Source: Capillidium heterosporum
Lineage: Eukaryota > Entomophthoromycota > Entomophthoromycetes > Entomophthorales > Capillidiaceae
Assembly: GCA_016630905.1 (NCBI GenBank)
Contig: WBMQ01000001.1
Span: forward strand, 2,728,001-2,792,000
DNA: 64,000 nucleotides
Reading direction: 5' to 3'
Shown here: piece by piece, positions 48,943-61,294 of the stretch
Position numbering within the stretch: the stretch's first letter is position 1
Layout of the letters: every line of letters starts with the position of its first letter
Made by a program: the position numbers and the translations under genes
The notes under the pieces: model-generated
What the model was told of the DNA's origin: nothing
The model's input: the letters and a program-made list of their open reading frames with translations, nothing else
Database searches by the model: none

Positions 48943-50162
48943 ATGTTGATTGAAGGAGCAAGTATCCCACTTTACAAGGTACATTTTGTTTTTGTTTTTC
49001 AAAATTTTAAAATTCGTTATAACTGCTTAATCTCTAATCTATATATCTATAATACTTTACGGATAGATAGTCATATCGGGTGGGTTGGCCGGTGGTACAG
49101 CTGATATGACCATGCACTGCCTCGATACCGTAAAGACAAGACTGCAAGGTCAACCCATAAGAAACCCCATCAAATACCAGAACATGTTCCACACGTTCAC
49201 CACCTTACTTAAAGAGGAGGGATTTAGAGGGCTGTATGGAGGTTTACTACCAGCTATGGTAGGTTCAGTAATCGGTTCTACCATCTATTTTGCCACCTAC
49301 GAGACTTTGAAGGAGAAGCTGAAGAACTTACCTACGACTACCTCCCATTTGGTTTCAGCGGGAACGGCTGAATTGCTAGTATCCTTGATTTATGTGCCTA
49401 GTGAAGTTTTAAAGACACGGCTGCAACTACAGGGCAAGTACAACAACTTCAACTTTGACTCTGGGTACAACTACCCGTCGTCTTGGCAGGCGTTACGGAC
49501 GGTAAGCCTTCATTTTAACAAATTTTATGTTTTGCTTTTGAACTTTACTCCTCTGGTTTTTAAACTAAACTATTCTTTAGATAGTCAAAAATGAAGGGTT
49601 CTTCACCCTGTACAAGGGGTACCGTATAACCTTACTACGCGACGTACCCTGTACTGCCATTCAGTTCACTATATACGAGTTCTTGAAGACGCAGTTTAAA
49701 AGTTTCGACACTGACCATAGGTGGACCCACTCCGTATTGCCAGAGTTGGGGATCGGCGCTATCGCTGGTGCGGTAGCTGGTGGTATAACGACACCCCTAG
49801 GTGAGAGTTTTAACCTTATCTAATCTGACCAAGGTTCTCTAGATGTCATAAAAACGGTCGTACAGACTCAAAACCACCGCTCCAACTCGGGAGTCGGGGG
49901 GCGGGCCAAGGTACGTAGTAAAAACTTACAACTTCCCAAAGTCAATCTGTCCTTGAAGCAGAATTTACTCTCAGTTCCTGAGCTCGACAATGCCGCTGTT
50001 GAGCCGGTAACTTCTCTTGTTCAAGGTCTACGCCGACAGTACACCAGCTTGGGAGTAGGGGGTCTGTTTAGAGGTTTGGCGCCGCGGACAGTGTGGACGG
50101 GGGCCCAGTCTGCTATCATGTTCTTGATCTACGAGCAGTTGGTGGCGAGCCCGCTCTTTTAA
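48943..50162 (+). CDS. Mitochondrial carrier (SLC25), Mme1-like
   Basis: Inner-membrane solute carrier with three tandem carrier repeats. The signatures are LDTVKTRLQG (repeat 1), VPSEVLKTRLQLQGKYNN (repeat 2) and PLDVIKTVVQTQ (repeat 3), each opening with the P-x-D/E-x-x-K/R motif except repeat 1, where Pro is replaced (CLDTVKTR). GGLAGGTADMTMHCLDTVKT and SGYNYPSSWQALRT resemble yeast Mme1 (YMR166C), a reported mitochondrial Mg2+ exporter, so that orthology is my best guess. Exon 1 encodes only MLIEGASIPLYK; introns follow near 48979, 49501 and 49801. About 335 residues, normal for the family. Confidence 0.9.
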
Positions 50163-50915
50163 AAGAAATGAAGTTAAATGTATTTTTTGAGATTTTTTAC
50201 AGTCGTATGTATTTATTCTTGGTTATGTTTTTTGAAGATATCGTAAGTAGATAGCTGTATATTACTTAAGTATAGCACTGGTGGTATGACGTACTTGCAC
50301 TTTAGTTATGAATGCTGATATGATATAATAATCTATATGTTCTAGTTTGTATCTTTTAGGTTTGTAAAAGCGATTTAGCTTATATGAATATTAAATAAAC
50401 GTCAATTATAGGTAGCAAAGTTAAATCAGCTTTTTCCTTGTCTTGGTTAGTATATGTTAGACCAGTTAACAGAAAATTTAGTTTAAATTGGCAACTATTT
50501 TTGAGAGTTACTTTTGTGTGTTTATACATATGTTCACTGATAAAAAGTTAATAATATAAAGAAATCTATAAATCCCTTTATAATTATCTAGAATGTAAGA
50601 CTGTTCTGGAATAATGGTTGTTACAAGCTTATAGCTGTCAGATATTAATCAACTGGTAATATACATGTATTGGTTAATGTGAGAATTCAGTAAATAGTAT
50701 ATACACATGTACATTGATTTTACTTCCAGTTAATGGGATTAAAGGGTATATATCTTACAAAAGATCCCATCATCTCCTTTTATCTCCCAATGATTTAAAC
50801 ACAAGTTTATAAGTTTGAGTATTATAATTGGCTGCAATGACAAACGAATTTTGCAAAGCTAGAACAAAGATTAAAAGCGTTATCATCAAATCTACATTGC
50901 ACCAGTTTGAACAAG
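50163..50915. other. Intergenic, AT-rich
   Basis: 3' flank of the carrier and promoter of PAT1. No feature recognised. Confidence 0.5.
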
Positions 50916-53355
50916 ATGGGTGACACATTCTTTGGATTCGACACCTCGATGCCGAATGATGATGAAAAACCAAGTAAACGTACCACGGATAGTAGTAAAC
51001 CTAAATTTAAGGGGAACAACGGTAATTTAAATATATAATTCAATGCTAATTTTTTTAGATCGGTACTCAAACAATCGCAAGAAAGGCCAATACAACAATA
51101 GCAGCTACAGCAATAATAATTATAACAATAGTTATGACAACAATCGCAGTGGTAACAGCTATAATGGACGAGGCCGTGGACGTGGAAGCAATCGCAATAA
51201 TAACCAAAATTCCCGCTCTGACTACATTGAACAGAACCAGTATGATACTCACAACGACGAGACATTTGGCACATCCATGCAATTAGGTAAACCATGAACC
51301 TACACTTTAGCTAATTCATTAAAGGCAACGACTTTGATTTCATGGCTAGCAACTTGGAATTTATGAACCTGGAAGAAACCAACTCGAGACACCACCACCC
51401 TCATCACAACTACCACAACTCTCGTAACCAAAGATACACTAAGCAGGAGGAGTACATTCCAGGTCAGTCGATTGACCTGGCCCAGCTTTTCGGAGGGGAT
51501 GATGCCGAAGAAGATAAAGTTGATACCAGTCAAGCCAGCAAAAAGCCGATGATACCGAAGCAGTATTTTAATTTTGAGATTCCAGAGAATGTCGACTGGG
51601 AGCAGATAAGACTAGAGAGAAAAGCTAAGCGAGAGCGTCAGCTGATCCTCAACGTAAATTTTTATCTTTGCTTTAGCTAACCTCGATAGTCCAAATACCA
51701 TGACTTCATGGGAGTCAAGAACAAGGAGCTTATCATGCGAATCCAGATTAGTCAATTGGTTTCGGCATCTGAGACATTGACTCTGGATGACTATTACTTT
51801 AGGTTATATTCAGCACTCGATGGAGCTACTGAAACCTCGATCTACGTACCGACCGACAAAAAGGAGTTGCACCTGTCTGGAGGTGGCCGGCCCAAGGATC
51901 CTGAATTCATACGTATGCAGAAACAGATCACCAAGATTGTAGCTGAAGCGATGACGCGGCGCAAAAAGACACCTGGTAAGTTTTTGTAATGGAATATTGG
52001 CTCTAACTAAAAAACGCTCCCTTATAGCTGCGTTCGAGAATGCTTTAGGGAAGATTGACGCCAAATCGGCTCGGAATCCTAAAAAGATCCTACAGGTTGG
52101 GAGTCGCCCTGACTTGAACACAGGCCCCATTGACGTCCTTCCCACCGTAAATATTGCTTTTTGCACTTTGCTTATAATGCACTTTAGATCCCCAACGAAG
52201 ATGATATCGTCCCGCCCAGTTTGGCTAGGAAGGCTCAGACCCAGGTGGAACGTAAGCTGACGCTGCGGTGGGTCGAAGATATCTACGTTGCCGTCCTCAA
52301 AACTGAGATCATAGCCCGTCAACGCCCCGCCGATCCTCAAGAAGACCCCGAGGCTTACAACGAATGGTATCCACTTTAACGTCGATAATTTTGCTTATAG
52401 TGATTTTAGGATGGCCAAGTACGCGGAATCCTGCAACAACTGCTGGATTACCCTAGATATCGAAAAACCCAAGTAATTTAATTTTTCAATACCTGTACCT
52501 AACTTTTTTCCTCAACTGTAAAGTTCGAGAGTAGCACTGCACCACTTGCTCAACGTCAACAAGGGGAAGCGAGTGATGCCGCGATTGGTACGATTCATCA
52601 GCCCCGATCAGACGCTCCTGCTGATCACCATATTGTTAAGCAACCTAGAACATCTCAACGTCTGTAAAGATGGTGTATGTCCCCCCAAAGGTAAACTAGA
52701 CCCCGAAATCCTGATGGAAGTGGAGGTCTTCATATACAACATGGTCGCCCTTGTCCACAACTACATCAACAACGCCCCCCTCGTCATCGTCAATGGGCTC
52801 CTTCAGTTGGTACTGGAGAAGAACAACGTCCCCTGGTTGGCTAGATCTAAGGTATTATCTCTACGACAATTTTTTAAACTGAACGTTCTTTACAAATAGG
52901 TTGGCTTAACCCTATTGACCGTCTTGCTGGCTCGTATCCAAAGCTTACGTCAATCGAATTCCCATCTTGTTGGCCTGATGGCCCCCAGTCCTGAAATTCC
53001 TTTGAACCGAAGGTAACCGACTTTTTTAAAATACATCTGTTGAATCTTCTTAAATAGTTCCGAGCTGTTCCAGATCCTCTTCGAATTCCTGCATAACCAC
53101 TTCCTACCCATCTTCCCACCTTTGACCTCCAACATCGAGGATCTGTATGTGTGGCAGTTTTTGGCTGCCTTGGCGGTAGGATTGAATTTGGAGCTGCAGC
53201 ACGCCCTCGTCATCGAGGTCCGAGACAAGGTCATCGAAATTGTGCAATTGGTCAACCGCCCCAACACCAAGCCGGAAATCAAGCTCCATCGCATCTCCAA
53301 CGTCAATCTCTTCCTCCACGCCCTCGGTTTGGATGCCTCCCAGGTTAATGTCTAG
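50916..53355 (+). CDS. PAT1: Pat1, mRNA decapping activator
   Basis: Cytoplasmic mRNA-decay factor that links Lsm1-7 with the Dcp2 decapping machinery in P-bodies. It starts MGDTFFGFDTSMP, the conserved Pat1 N-terminal FFGFDT motif. A low-complexity Asn/Arg/Gly segment follows (YNGRGRGRGSNRNNN). The mid region includes MRIQISQLVS, DDYYFRLYSALDG and RMQKQITKIV, then ENALGKIDAKSARNPKKIL. The C-terminal helical domain reads SRVALHHLLNVNKGKRVMPR and VWQFLAAL. Nine or more exons, all joined in frame by canonical introns; about 690 residues. Confidence 0.93.
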
Positions 53356-53882
53356 GTTTAGTTTTCTTTATACCTGATTCCCAATAATTGATGCCTTTTG
53401 AAGTCGCAAGTTGGATTTCAACCTCATTTTACAGATAAAGTTTGTAAAAGTTTGTCTTAGATCCACTAGTCTTTTATGTTGGTAAATTTATAAGATTGAT
53501 ATACGTTTCTAAAATTTCATGTATCTTATTTGTAGCCTATTATTATGATTAGGTTAATATAATCTCTTAAATCCTCAGCAACAGTTCGATTTTGATTGCG
53601 ATTTATGTATCTATATAGATTGAAAGTTGTAAATTAGTTTTTATTGCCATTAAGCAATTTATTGTGAGATGTTCGATATTTAGAGTGTTTCGTTTGAAAA
53701 AAATTCATAAATTTATATATAACCTTGCCAAATGCTGCAAAAGTCATGTATATTTGCCAAATATAAAGATTGGTATTGTAAAGTAGATAGCTAGTCGTCT
53801 TATCAAATAATATCTATATTATTTAAACTTTAAAACTTTTATTATAAATATAATACTTTTCTGACAATCGAAAATATAATCA
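53356..53882. other. Intergenic between convergent PAT1 and MED20
   Basis: AT-rich, no feature recognised. Confidence 0.5.
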
Positions 53883-54788
53883 CTATAGCAAGGCCTCCTT
53901 ACTGAATATCAACTTGTATTGATGACTCAAGTGCAGTGAAGAATGGTGCCTCGATGACAACCCAGCTGCTTTCCAATTGAGTGGTGGTAGAAAGTAGATG
54001 TCGGGATAAGCGTTGGTTGAGAAATTGGCGAACACAGTGTTGAGAAAATCCTGGCAAAGCTGCATACCAATGTTGGGGATGTTACAGGACAGTATATTCA
54101 ACCTATAAAATAATTAAATTTTTAAAACTGGAAAATAATGTTACTTCGAGGAGGATCCCCTTATAAGTTGCGCCTACTGTTATATTACCAGCTCGAACAA
54201 CGAAATCACCAACGACTACTGTCATACCCTAGTCCAGTTAGCTTATCTTTTTAAAGCTAGTTACCTTCAATGTTACAGGTCTGTCTTTGTGTCCATATAT
54301 TCGTTAGCTTTTCAATAAGCAAGTCCAAACTGGGGTCCGATTCCACTAAGGATGAAGTGGACCAAGCAAAAGTCTTGTTGGGCGAGTAGTGACTTAAAAA
54401 CATTTCGTAGAGTGAAGTATCCTTGTGCCTGGTAACTTCGGTCATTAACTTGTGCTGAGCTGAAGTCAACTTGGGGCCTTTGTGGTGACCCGACTCAGCG
54501 GTTGCTGGTGGTAAATTTTTGATGTATTGGAGTCGTACTTTTTCGATTATCTCTTTCTCCTTACGGGCCTTTTGGACCAAAGTACTGTCTCGAAACATTT
54601 TTATTTGGGCGTAGTACCGAGGTCCTAACTCCCCATTGTATACTTCGATTAAGAAATCTTGGAGTTGACTCAAGCTTTCCGTGTTGACGGCATCGCGCCA
54701 TCGAGCTACGCTGAAGAGGGTTAGTTGGGAATGTTTGGTAATTTTGAATTAGGCTTTAATGGAATTTAGCTTACCATGTTGTCGGCAT
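53883..54788 (-). CDS. MED20: Mediator complex subunit 20 (Srb2/TRFP)
   Basis: Head-module subunit of Mediator, bridging regulators and RNA polymerase II. The start MPTTCVARWRDAVNTESL recalls the MGVTCV opening of Med20, with the codon for Cys split by the first intron. LIEKLTNIWTQRQTCNIEG and GDFVVRAGNITVG are family motifs, followed by GILLE and, after an intron, VEYTVL. A TAA then occurs (about 54083-54085) and the frame continues one base later as NIPNIGMQLCQDFLNTVF to the end. An acceptor further on (ATGCAG) would keep frame but delete the conserved VEY. A second apparent break (TGA after SSRW) disappears if the GACAG acceptor is used for intron 2. Total about 255 residues. Confidence 0.85.
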
Positions 54789-55213
54789 AAGGTTTTAATA
54801 GTTGGAATTTGGAAGTAGATTGTGGGTGGATCTTGGTTTGATCGTACTCTTGTTCTAAATTCTTGGTTCTCAGTTGTGTTGTAAAAGAATTAATTTTTAG
54901 GCCTACATACTTTTAAGCTCTGTTCCAATCACAAAACTCTATCAATTAAAATAACGTAATCACGATGATTATTCTAATATTTGAGAAATATACCATCCAT
55001 AAATGGGATATTTACAAATTAAAATTGCAGTTTATTTAAGCATATTTCCAATAATAGTTGCATAAAAGATGTAACTGGAAAAGCTTTATGGAACTTGTAT
55101 TGAACGCAAAGATTAGCACTTTAGCAAAGCTGAAAACCAAAACCTACTTTATAATTTGGAACTGTAAAGAATCAAGCCTTCTTTCAGCATCTTTATAAAT
55201 TTGTTTTCAAGAG
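54789..55213. other. Divergent intergenic region (MED20 / ZCCHC10-like)
   Basis: AT-rich promoter region for two genes. MED20 may have a non-coding leader exon with an intron near 54855-54915. Confidence 0.45.
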
Positions 55214-56083
55214 ATGAGTAACTATAACAAGGATGACTTGCCTTCCAATCGGTAAATTTCTACCATTATAGTTTTCAAAATGTACTCTTTATATTGATAC
55301 ATTATTTTTTATTAGATACTATAAGAGTACTCAACAGCCAACTGTAAACAACCAAATAAACGAAACCAAGAACCAAAGATGTCAGGTAAATTAAATAGTG
55401 TAAATAACTAATTAATCCAATTCAATTTACTGTAGAAATGTAACGGTTACGGACATTGGGTAAATATACTTTACATCTATTTTACAATATAACTAACCCT
55501 TTTTACTTTTCTTTATAAATAGAGCTATGAATGCAACAAAGAACAACCCTACCTCTACAGACCAAGCCGAACCAAGCAACTCAAAAATCCACTCCCTTTA
55601 GCTGAGCAAAGCTTGCCATCCCCCCCACCTACCGAAAAGTATCGCATCTATACTTTACTTTCCATTTAATTTACTTTTTGATATAGAACCTCAACGCTCG
55701 ATAACGACTTGGATAGTAAGCTTGGTAGCAGTATTAAAAAGACAAGTACGAGTACACGGTATTTGTCCATTATTTTATCTTTTTTCACCTTTATATTTAG
55801 GTTAAGAAGACGTGTTAGATCAAGATCCACTTCCAGGTCTAGTTCCAGTTCTGGTTCTGGCTCTGGCTCTGGCTCCGATTCCAATTCGGACAGTGGAAGT
55901 GAGAGTGATAGTGGAAGCGATACCACTACTGGAACTTCGAGCTCAGAGAGTTCTTCTGATTCTAGAGGTAAATATGGACGCTCATCCAGATCTAGAAGCT
56001 CTAGAGCTAAAGATCGGTCCCTTTCACCTTACTCTCGTAGAAAGCTTGATTCAGACCGTAAACGGGAAGACTATAGGAGATAA
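55214..56083 (+). CDS. ZCCHC10-like zinc-knuckle protein with Ser/Arg-rich tail
   Basis: Small nuclear protein related to animal ZCCHC10. The zinc knuckle CQKCNGYGHWSYEC has C-x2-C-x4-H-x4-C spacing and is followed by the family hallmark PYLYRPSRTKQLKNPL. The tail is RLRRRVRSRSTSRSSSSSGS, an acidic Ser-rich stretch, and a second SR-type segment (SRSSRAKDRSLSPYSRRK), suggesting a link to RNA processing. Six exons; the knuckle is split across three. All joins keep frame. Molecular function is not established for the family. Confidence 0.85.
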
Positions 56084-57840
56084 ATATAACTTTTATTTTT
56101 GACTTGCAATTTAGTAAAATTTAACTACCTTGTCAAACTTATATAGTAAATAGATTAGTATATTGTGATTGAATTATAGCATACATTTTATTATTATTGT
56201 AGCCGCTTACACTGATGCTTCAGTATACCAATAGCCATGAATCTAAACTGACAGTCTAACATACTGATACATCAACTTTACCTTTTAAAGCATATATTGA
56301 GTAAGGCAGGAATTTAATAATAACTATAAGCTATTTACTATGTGGTATTCAAAATTACAACTCCTAATATAAATAGCATAACCTAATAGCCTCAATATAA
56401 AATGTTTATACTAACTCAATAGCTTTTTAACTGGTATACTGGTTTTATTATTTAGCTAGGATCAACTATTTGTTTAGTAGCTTTATTCTAGCATTTTTCA
56501 ATATATACCGCAATCATCGATTAAATAGAAAGTACTGAAATATAGTTTATTATTCCATATAAATAACATTAAACTAAAAGTTTATAAGGCAAAGTATTAT
56601 AAACCACAATCCAAAAATAGAGTCTTCGTAAACATACTGTATTAACTAATGAAGCATTACAGTTTACGATATTATATACGACTTATAAGCTATTTCAAAT
56701 ATGCCAATATCCATTTAGAAAACGATTGCTAGCACAAGTGCAAGACAAATTGAATTATCTATTGAAGGACAAGCTACTGAGATGAGCTAATCCGACTTTA
56801 TATCAGAAATGGACATAGCAAGTTTCTATAATACTATTGGACCTATAATTTAAAAAGTGCACGCCTATTTCCTGTTACATAGAACTACCAACTTTTTATT
56901 AAGTTTTATAATAGTTTCCAGCTTGTTGAACTGGAATTTAAACCTTTTCTAACCCATAACCTAAATTCTCTATTTTTAAATAAAGCACCCGAAGATTTTT
57001 GCTCAAATTTCTCCGATTATTTTTACCAACGTAAGTATACCTTTTTGTTATAACCTATTTTTGATGATGATTAATACTTGGTCTGTGTTTCTGAGAGGCT
57101 TAAGACCCCTCGTTGAAGAAACCTTCTTTGTTTCAAATTCTTTCTGATTATCTTTACTTCCATAAAGATATACCTATAGTTCGCAAACTAACTTTACCTT
57201 TTTAGATTGACTGACCCATATTAATGAATAAAATCTGCTACATATATCATGCTTTGTAACTTTACTATATTGTTTACTATTCTTCTATATATTCTATTTC
57301 GCCAACAAAAAGAATTGAGTATTAAATTTTAGATAACTTGTACAGATTTGAAATAATCGATTACTATATATTATATAATTCAAAAGACTAATTTTAACAC
57401 TCTAGCAGTGATATTTGAAATAATAGCGTAGAAATGATTTCCATGAAAAGATGCTAAAAAATAGAATATTTACGATATTCACTTATATACACTTATTGTA
57501 GAAGTATAATACAGGCTATAGACAATTGATCTCAACCTGATAAAAATTGGGCAGTGCTATCTCCGTAATATCAATCTATCTATTACCAAGAATTTATATA
57601 TCTAATTAGATCATAAATCCTATATCTTTATCTTCAGATGGTTTATTCGAACTTTACATTCCTTTATGTTCCTAGACTGATGACCTCTATCATATCAACC
57701 CGTACTTTGATTCACAAAGCAACAAAGGACTCTCTTTATAAAGACACCCTATAGGATTCCAGTATTCCCAATCAAAACTTCCAATTTCATCACCAAGATT
57801 TCAAATTTGCAAAAAGTATTCCAGCTTCACTCCTATTCCC
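56084..57840. other. Intergenic, AT-rich
   Basis: No coding or RNA gene seen in 1.7 kb. The right end carries a TATA-like element for CENP-A. Confidence 0.5.
57737..57742 (+). promoter_or_regulatory. TATA-like box upstream of CENP-A
   Basis: TATAAA, 99 bases before the ATG, within TCTCTTTATAAAGACACCC. Position is reasonable for a TATA element with a moderate leader. Confidence 0.35.
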
Positions 57841-58398
57841 ATGCCACCCAAGAAGACCAAGGTAGCTAGTCGAACTGCGATACGTAACCTATTTATTTTA
57901 CAACTTCGATAACTGACCCAGCCCTTCAACAAAGCTGGAGAGCTTATCGAGAAAGGTCTACCCAAGAAACGTAGATATCGACCCGGACAGAAAGCATTAA
58001 AAGAGATCCGTCAGTACCAAAAATCGGATAATCTACTTATCCCAAAACTCCCATTTTCAAGATTGGTAACAGCTTTCTTTTTTCGCTATTAAAATGATAC
58101 AATAAATAGGTTAGAGAGATCTGTGAAGGTATTATAGCTTCCGACTACGCTCCAGTTCCCAACCTAACTCAAATTAGATGGCAAACCCATGCACTTATGG
58201 CATTGCAAGAGGCGGCTGAAGCTTTCTTAGTGGCACTTCTTGATGATGCGTAGGTTTTTTCAATTTTTTCAATCGGTTAATAATAGTATTTTAAATAATA
58301 GGAATCTATGTGCTATACATGCTAAACGAGTTACCCTTATGCAGAGAGATATCCAGCTGGCAAGAAGAATCCGCGGTAGAGAAGGTTACTTGACGTGA
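57841..58398 (+). CDS. CENPA: Centromeric histone H3 variant (CENP-A/Cse4 type)
   Basis: Histone H3-fold protein that marks centromeric nucleosomes. Four exons give 133 residues. The short N-tail ([20 protein letters not shown]) lacks the canonical H3 tail with [27 protein letters not shown] matches alpha-N; the core reads [20 protein letters not shown] and [20 protein letters not shown]. Trp in place of Phe in the RFQ motif (RWQ) and the divergent loop 1 are CENP-A features. Loop 1 is about ten residues longer than in H3 ([16 protein letters not shown] between EICE and RWQ). A CCTAACTCAAATTAG string inside it looks like an intron end, but removing an intron there would break the frame. Confidence 0.9.
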
Positions 58399-59417
58399 AT
58401 TGCGACGATATTACTTCCTTTAGTAGGTGATTAATAGGATGTAGTAAATGCATATGCTTCGTAGTAAGCTAGGTTCTTTATTTAAAGTATGTATCTTTCA
58501 TACTATGGATTGGTTTGTTTATAAAAATATGTAGGAAATAATTTAATGATTCAATATTGGATTTAGGTAAATGTTTGGAATTATTGAAATAATGTACATA
58601 TGCTTTACTTTATTAGTATTGGTAATTTTGAAGTCTAATATACGCTACACTATATTCATTAAAAGTTTAACTAGATTGTTGTACCAATTATTTTAATCTA
58701 AGCACATATATTTTAAAGACTTTGCAAAATAATCGACACCTCTTCAGCAAACTATTTTTAAATGAAAAGCCTCAACTATAAGTATACTTGTCTGAAATTT
58801 TAAAGCAACGCGGATTAAAAGCCATAGTTAAAGTTTCATACCAATATTTTCTAGTAGTAGGTGTGCATCTTAAAGGATGCTCAGTCTTTGGGATTTTATA
58901 ATGTTGAATCCTATAAGTTAATAGGCTCAAAAGAGCATCCTTAAAACTAAAATGATAATAAGCAAAATATTTATGACAAAAGTATATATGAGATATAGTC
59001 TAAACATAAGTTGAGTTGCTAAACCACATAATTGATATAAAAATGGTTATTTAAGATTTATGTTTACCAAATGAACTCTAATACATGCAGTCAGTCATCT
59101 CAAGTAGTAGATTTTTTTGAAAATATATTTAGTTATATATATATAATTCCCTAGTACTAGCTGCTGATTTTAGCTTTAAAGTCTCTACTTTTATTGAATA
59201 TAGTATAGCAAATCCTTTGTAGCATTAAACTACTCATTAAAAATACAACAAATATCCAGTCAATGTTTTAATGAAATATTATTATATATAGTTGAAATTA
59301 TAATAGATAATTGGATTTATAATTAGTTTACTTTTTATTATTTTAAGCATCCTAAATATATATATATTTCAATGTACATGTTCAACCTAAAAAGTTCGAC
59401 AGGAAATTGAGATAGCC
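58399..59417. other. Intergenic, AT-rich
   Basis: No gene recognised. A short inverted pair occurs near 58867-58950: CATCTTAAAGGATGCTC and GAGCATCCTTAAAAC. It could form a weak hairpin with a long loop. Confidence 0.4.
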
Positions 59418-60008
59418 TTATGCAACTTTTTGTGGAGCTATAGCTATCCTAGTGTCCAATAGATGCTTTATAATAGGCTTGGTCTCTTTAGTTTCTCTTT
59501 CGTTAATGTCGTCTTTAAACGCCTTGACTTTAGCAAGCTGGTCTTCAGTTAGCCGAGTTCGACTCATCTGGTAAAAGCTGGTAGCGACTGGGTTGACATA
59601 AGTTATAGCACCTACAGAGCTACTTAATCGCATCAAGATATCGTTCAAAGTACAGGTGTTGTTGAAAATGAAGGTTCGGACGTTAGGCTTGACTGAATTG
59701 ATCATATCCTCAGCGATAGTAGGTCGTAGCACAAGCTTCCAGCGCTTTAGCAACATAACCTTAGTTTCAGTTAAAATAGCGGTCATAGTGGTAGGCTGGC
59801 CCTTGCTTCCGGTAGTAAAGGGATCGAACACATGTACTTTCATACTAGAATTGGCCTTCAACCAGTTTACAACTTGGAAGCTGAAGGCATCGAATACAAC
59901 GAACGTAGAGTGGGAGGAGGTACTCAATAAAATCTTGTCCATAGTGCTGAGGTGCAACAAATGGTAATAATCGGACATGGAGATGAAATCGATGTAGCCG
60001 CACTTCAT
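59418..60008 (-). CDS. Unrecognised ORF, 196 aa or longer
   Basis: The frame has coding-like composition and secondary-structure-like alternation (VHVFDPFTTGSKGQPTTMTA; KPNVRTFIFNNTCTLNDILM; GAITYVNPVATSFYQMSRTR). Upstream it is open for 14 more codons (QYQIPSTIQLSPK) to an in-frame TAG near 60050. Beyond that the same frame continues with coding-like residues (PEESCPIQLGEDV) to an acceptor-like CTAACAAAATCAAG. It may be the 3' part of a larger spliced gene interrupted by one stop, or a relic. No family recognised; no signal peptide or membrane segment. Confidence 0.45.
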   Translation of the reverse strand: MKCGYIDFISMSDYYHLLHLSTMDKILLSTSSHSTFVVFDAFSFQVVNWLKANSSMKVHVFDPFTTGSKGQPTTMTAILTETKVMLLKRWKLVLRPTIAEDMINSVKPNVRTFIFNNTCTLNDILMRLSSSVGAITYVNPVATSFYQMSRTRLTEDQLAKVKAFKDDINERETKETKPIIKHLLDTRIAIAPQKVA

Positions 60009-61294
60009 TTTGGGTGATAGTTGTATTGTCGATGGGATCTGGTATTGCTAAACGTCTTCTCCTAGTTGGATTGGACAGCTTTCTTCAGGCTTGATTTTGT
60101 TAGTAGTAGTAAATTTTTATGAATTGTGGAGGGAAAGCATGATCAGCAAGATGTTTTTATAGTTGGATTCAAGCACCAACCCGTATTTCATCAGGTCAAA
60201 CTAATGAAGTAAAGAACCATCAAGTAGTTTTCTGGTTTCGAAGTTGAGAAAAGGGCTTAAAGCCGTAATGTGGACCAGCCAAACTTTTATCAAAAATTTA
60301 GGGGTGACTCTCATATTGAATTTATGGTTCGGCTAATCATCATGCATTCTGAGAATATTCTACCAGTATTATTGGGTTTATGCTCATATTAGTCTTTTAG
60401 CACTTGTGTCAAAGCTATTTTTGCATCCTTTGGGAAGAGCTAAACAAAACTTGGGTGACTTTGGATATGTAGCTAAAATTAAACATATGCCTGGAATATC
60501 TAACCTTGTGTAAATATAGCTTTCCTATCGCAATATTTCGTTGAAAAGTAATGTTTAGATCATTCCCAGTCTTACCTGAGAACAGTATCTATGTAGATGT
60601 GTTTCCAAAGGTACAATTGAAGAACCGTCAGTTGTTCAAGGGATGCTTGGTAGCTATTCAGTAATGTACCAACAACCTCTAAATTTTTACCAAGTATCTC
60701 TGATATATTATAAATTAAACACTATTATTTATCCAATAAAACTTGTGTACATTTAAAAGTAGGCTCTTTATACTCTTTTAACGATATCCAATTCTAGGAA
60801 CGGTTGGAAAACCAAGCCCAAGAAATAACTGAAAATAATGTTTACAAACAGATCCATCGTTGCTGTTGTAGCAACCGAACACTTTCAGTGCCTACAGGTC
60901 TAGTTTGCTAATGGTACTAGCCGGCTAAAACTAAACATAGCCAATTAAATCGTACGTTACCGGCAATTCTAACGTCTTTCAGGAGAACGTGAAAGAATAA
61001 ACACAGATTTCAAAGTCAAAGTAAATTCCGTTCAAAACGCTAGACTGCAATTTTAATTCTAGTTAACCTAAGTTTGAAGCAACAAAATATGGATATGATA
61101 AATAAAAATAGGTAGGTTTAAAGAGTCTATTTTACAATTTTTAATTGTTTATACTTTGTTAGGCATTCAGTAGGTTAGTACCTTTCAAGTTTCTCGAAAG
61201 TTTATTGCCTCGACAAGCTCACTCAATACATCGATCATAGTTGCATCCCATTTACCAGTTACCAAAGGTATTCGATATACCCAGCATACGAATT
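60009..61294. other. Intergenic or unresolved upstream region
   Basis: Contains possible 5' parts of the ORF at 59418-60008 on the minus strand (to about 60105) and the promoter of the following gene on the plus strand. The plus-strand leader may include an intron near 61113-61162 (GTAGGTTT...TTGTTAG). Confidence 0.4.

Noticed and set aside
54190-54215. A +1 shift at a TGA after SSRW in MED20
   Set aside because: Using the GACAG acceptor a few bases downstream keeps the frame and gives VVVGDFVVR without any shift, so it was not counted among the sites.
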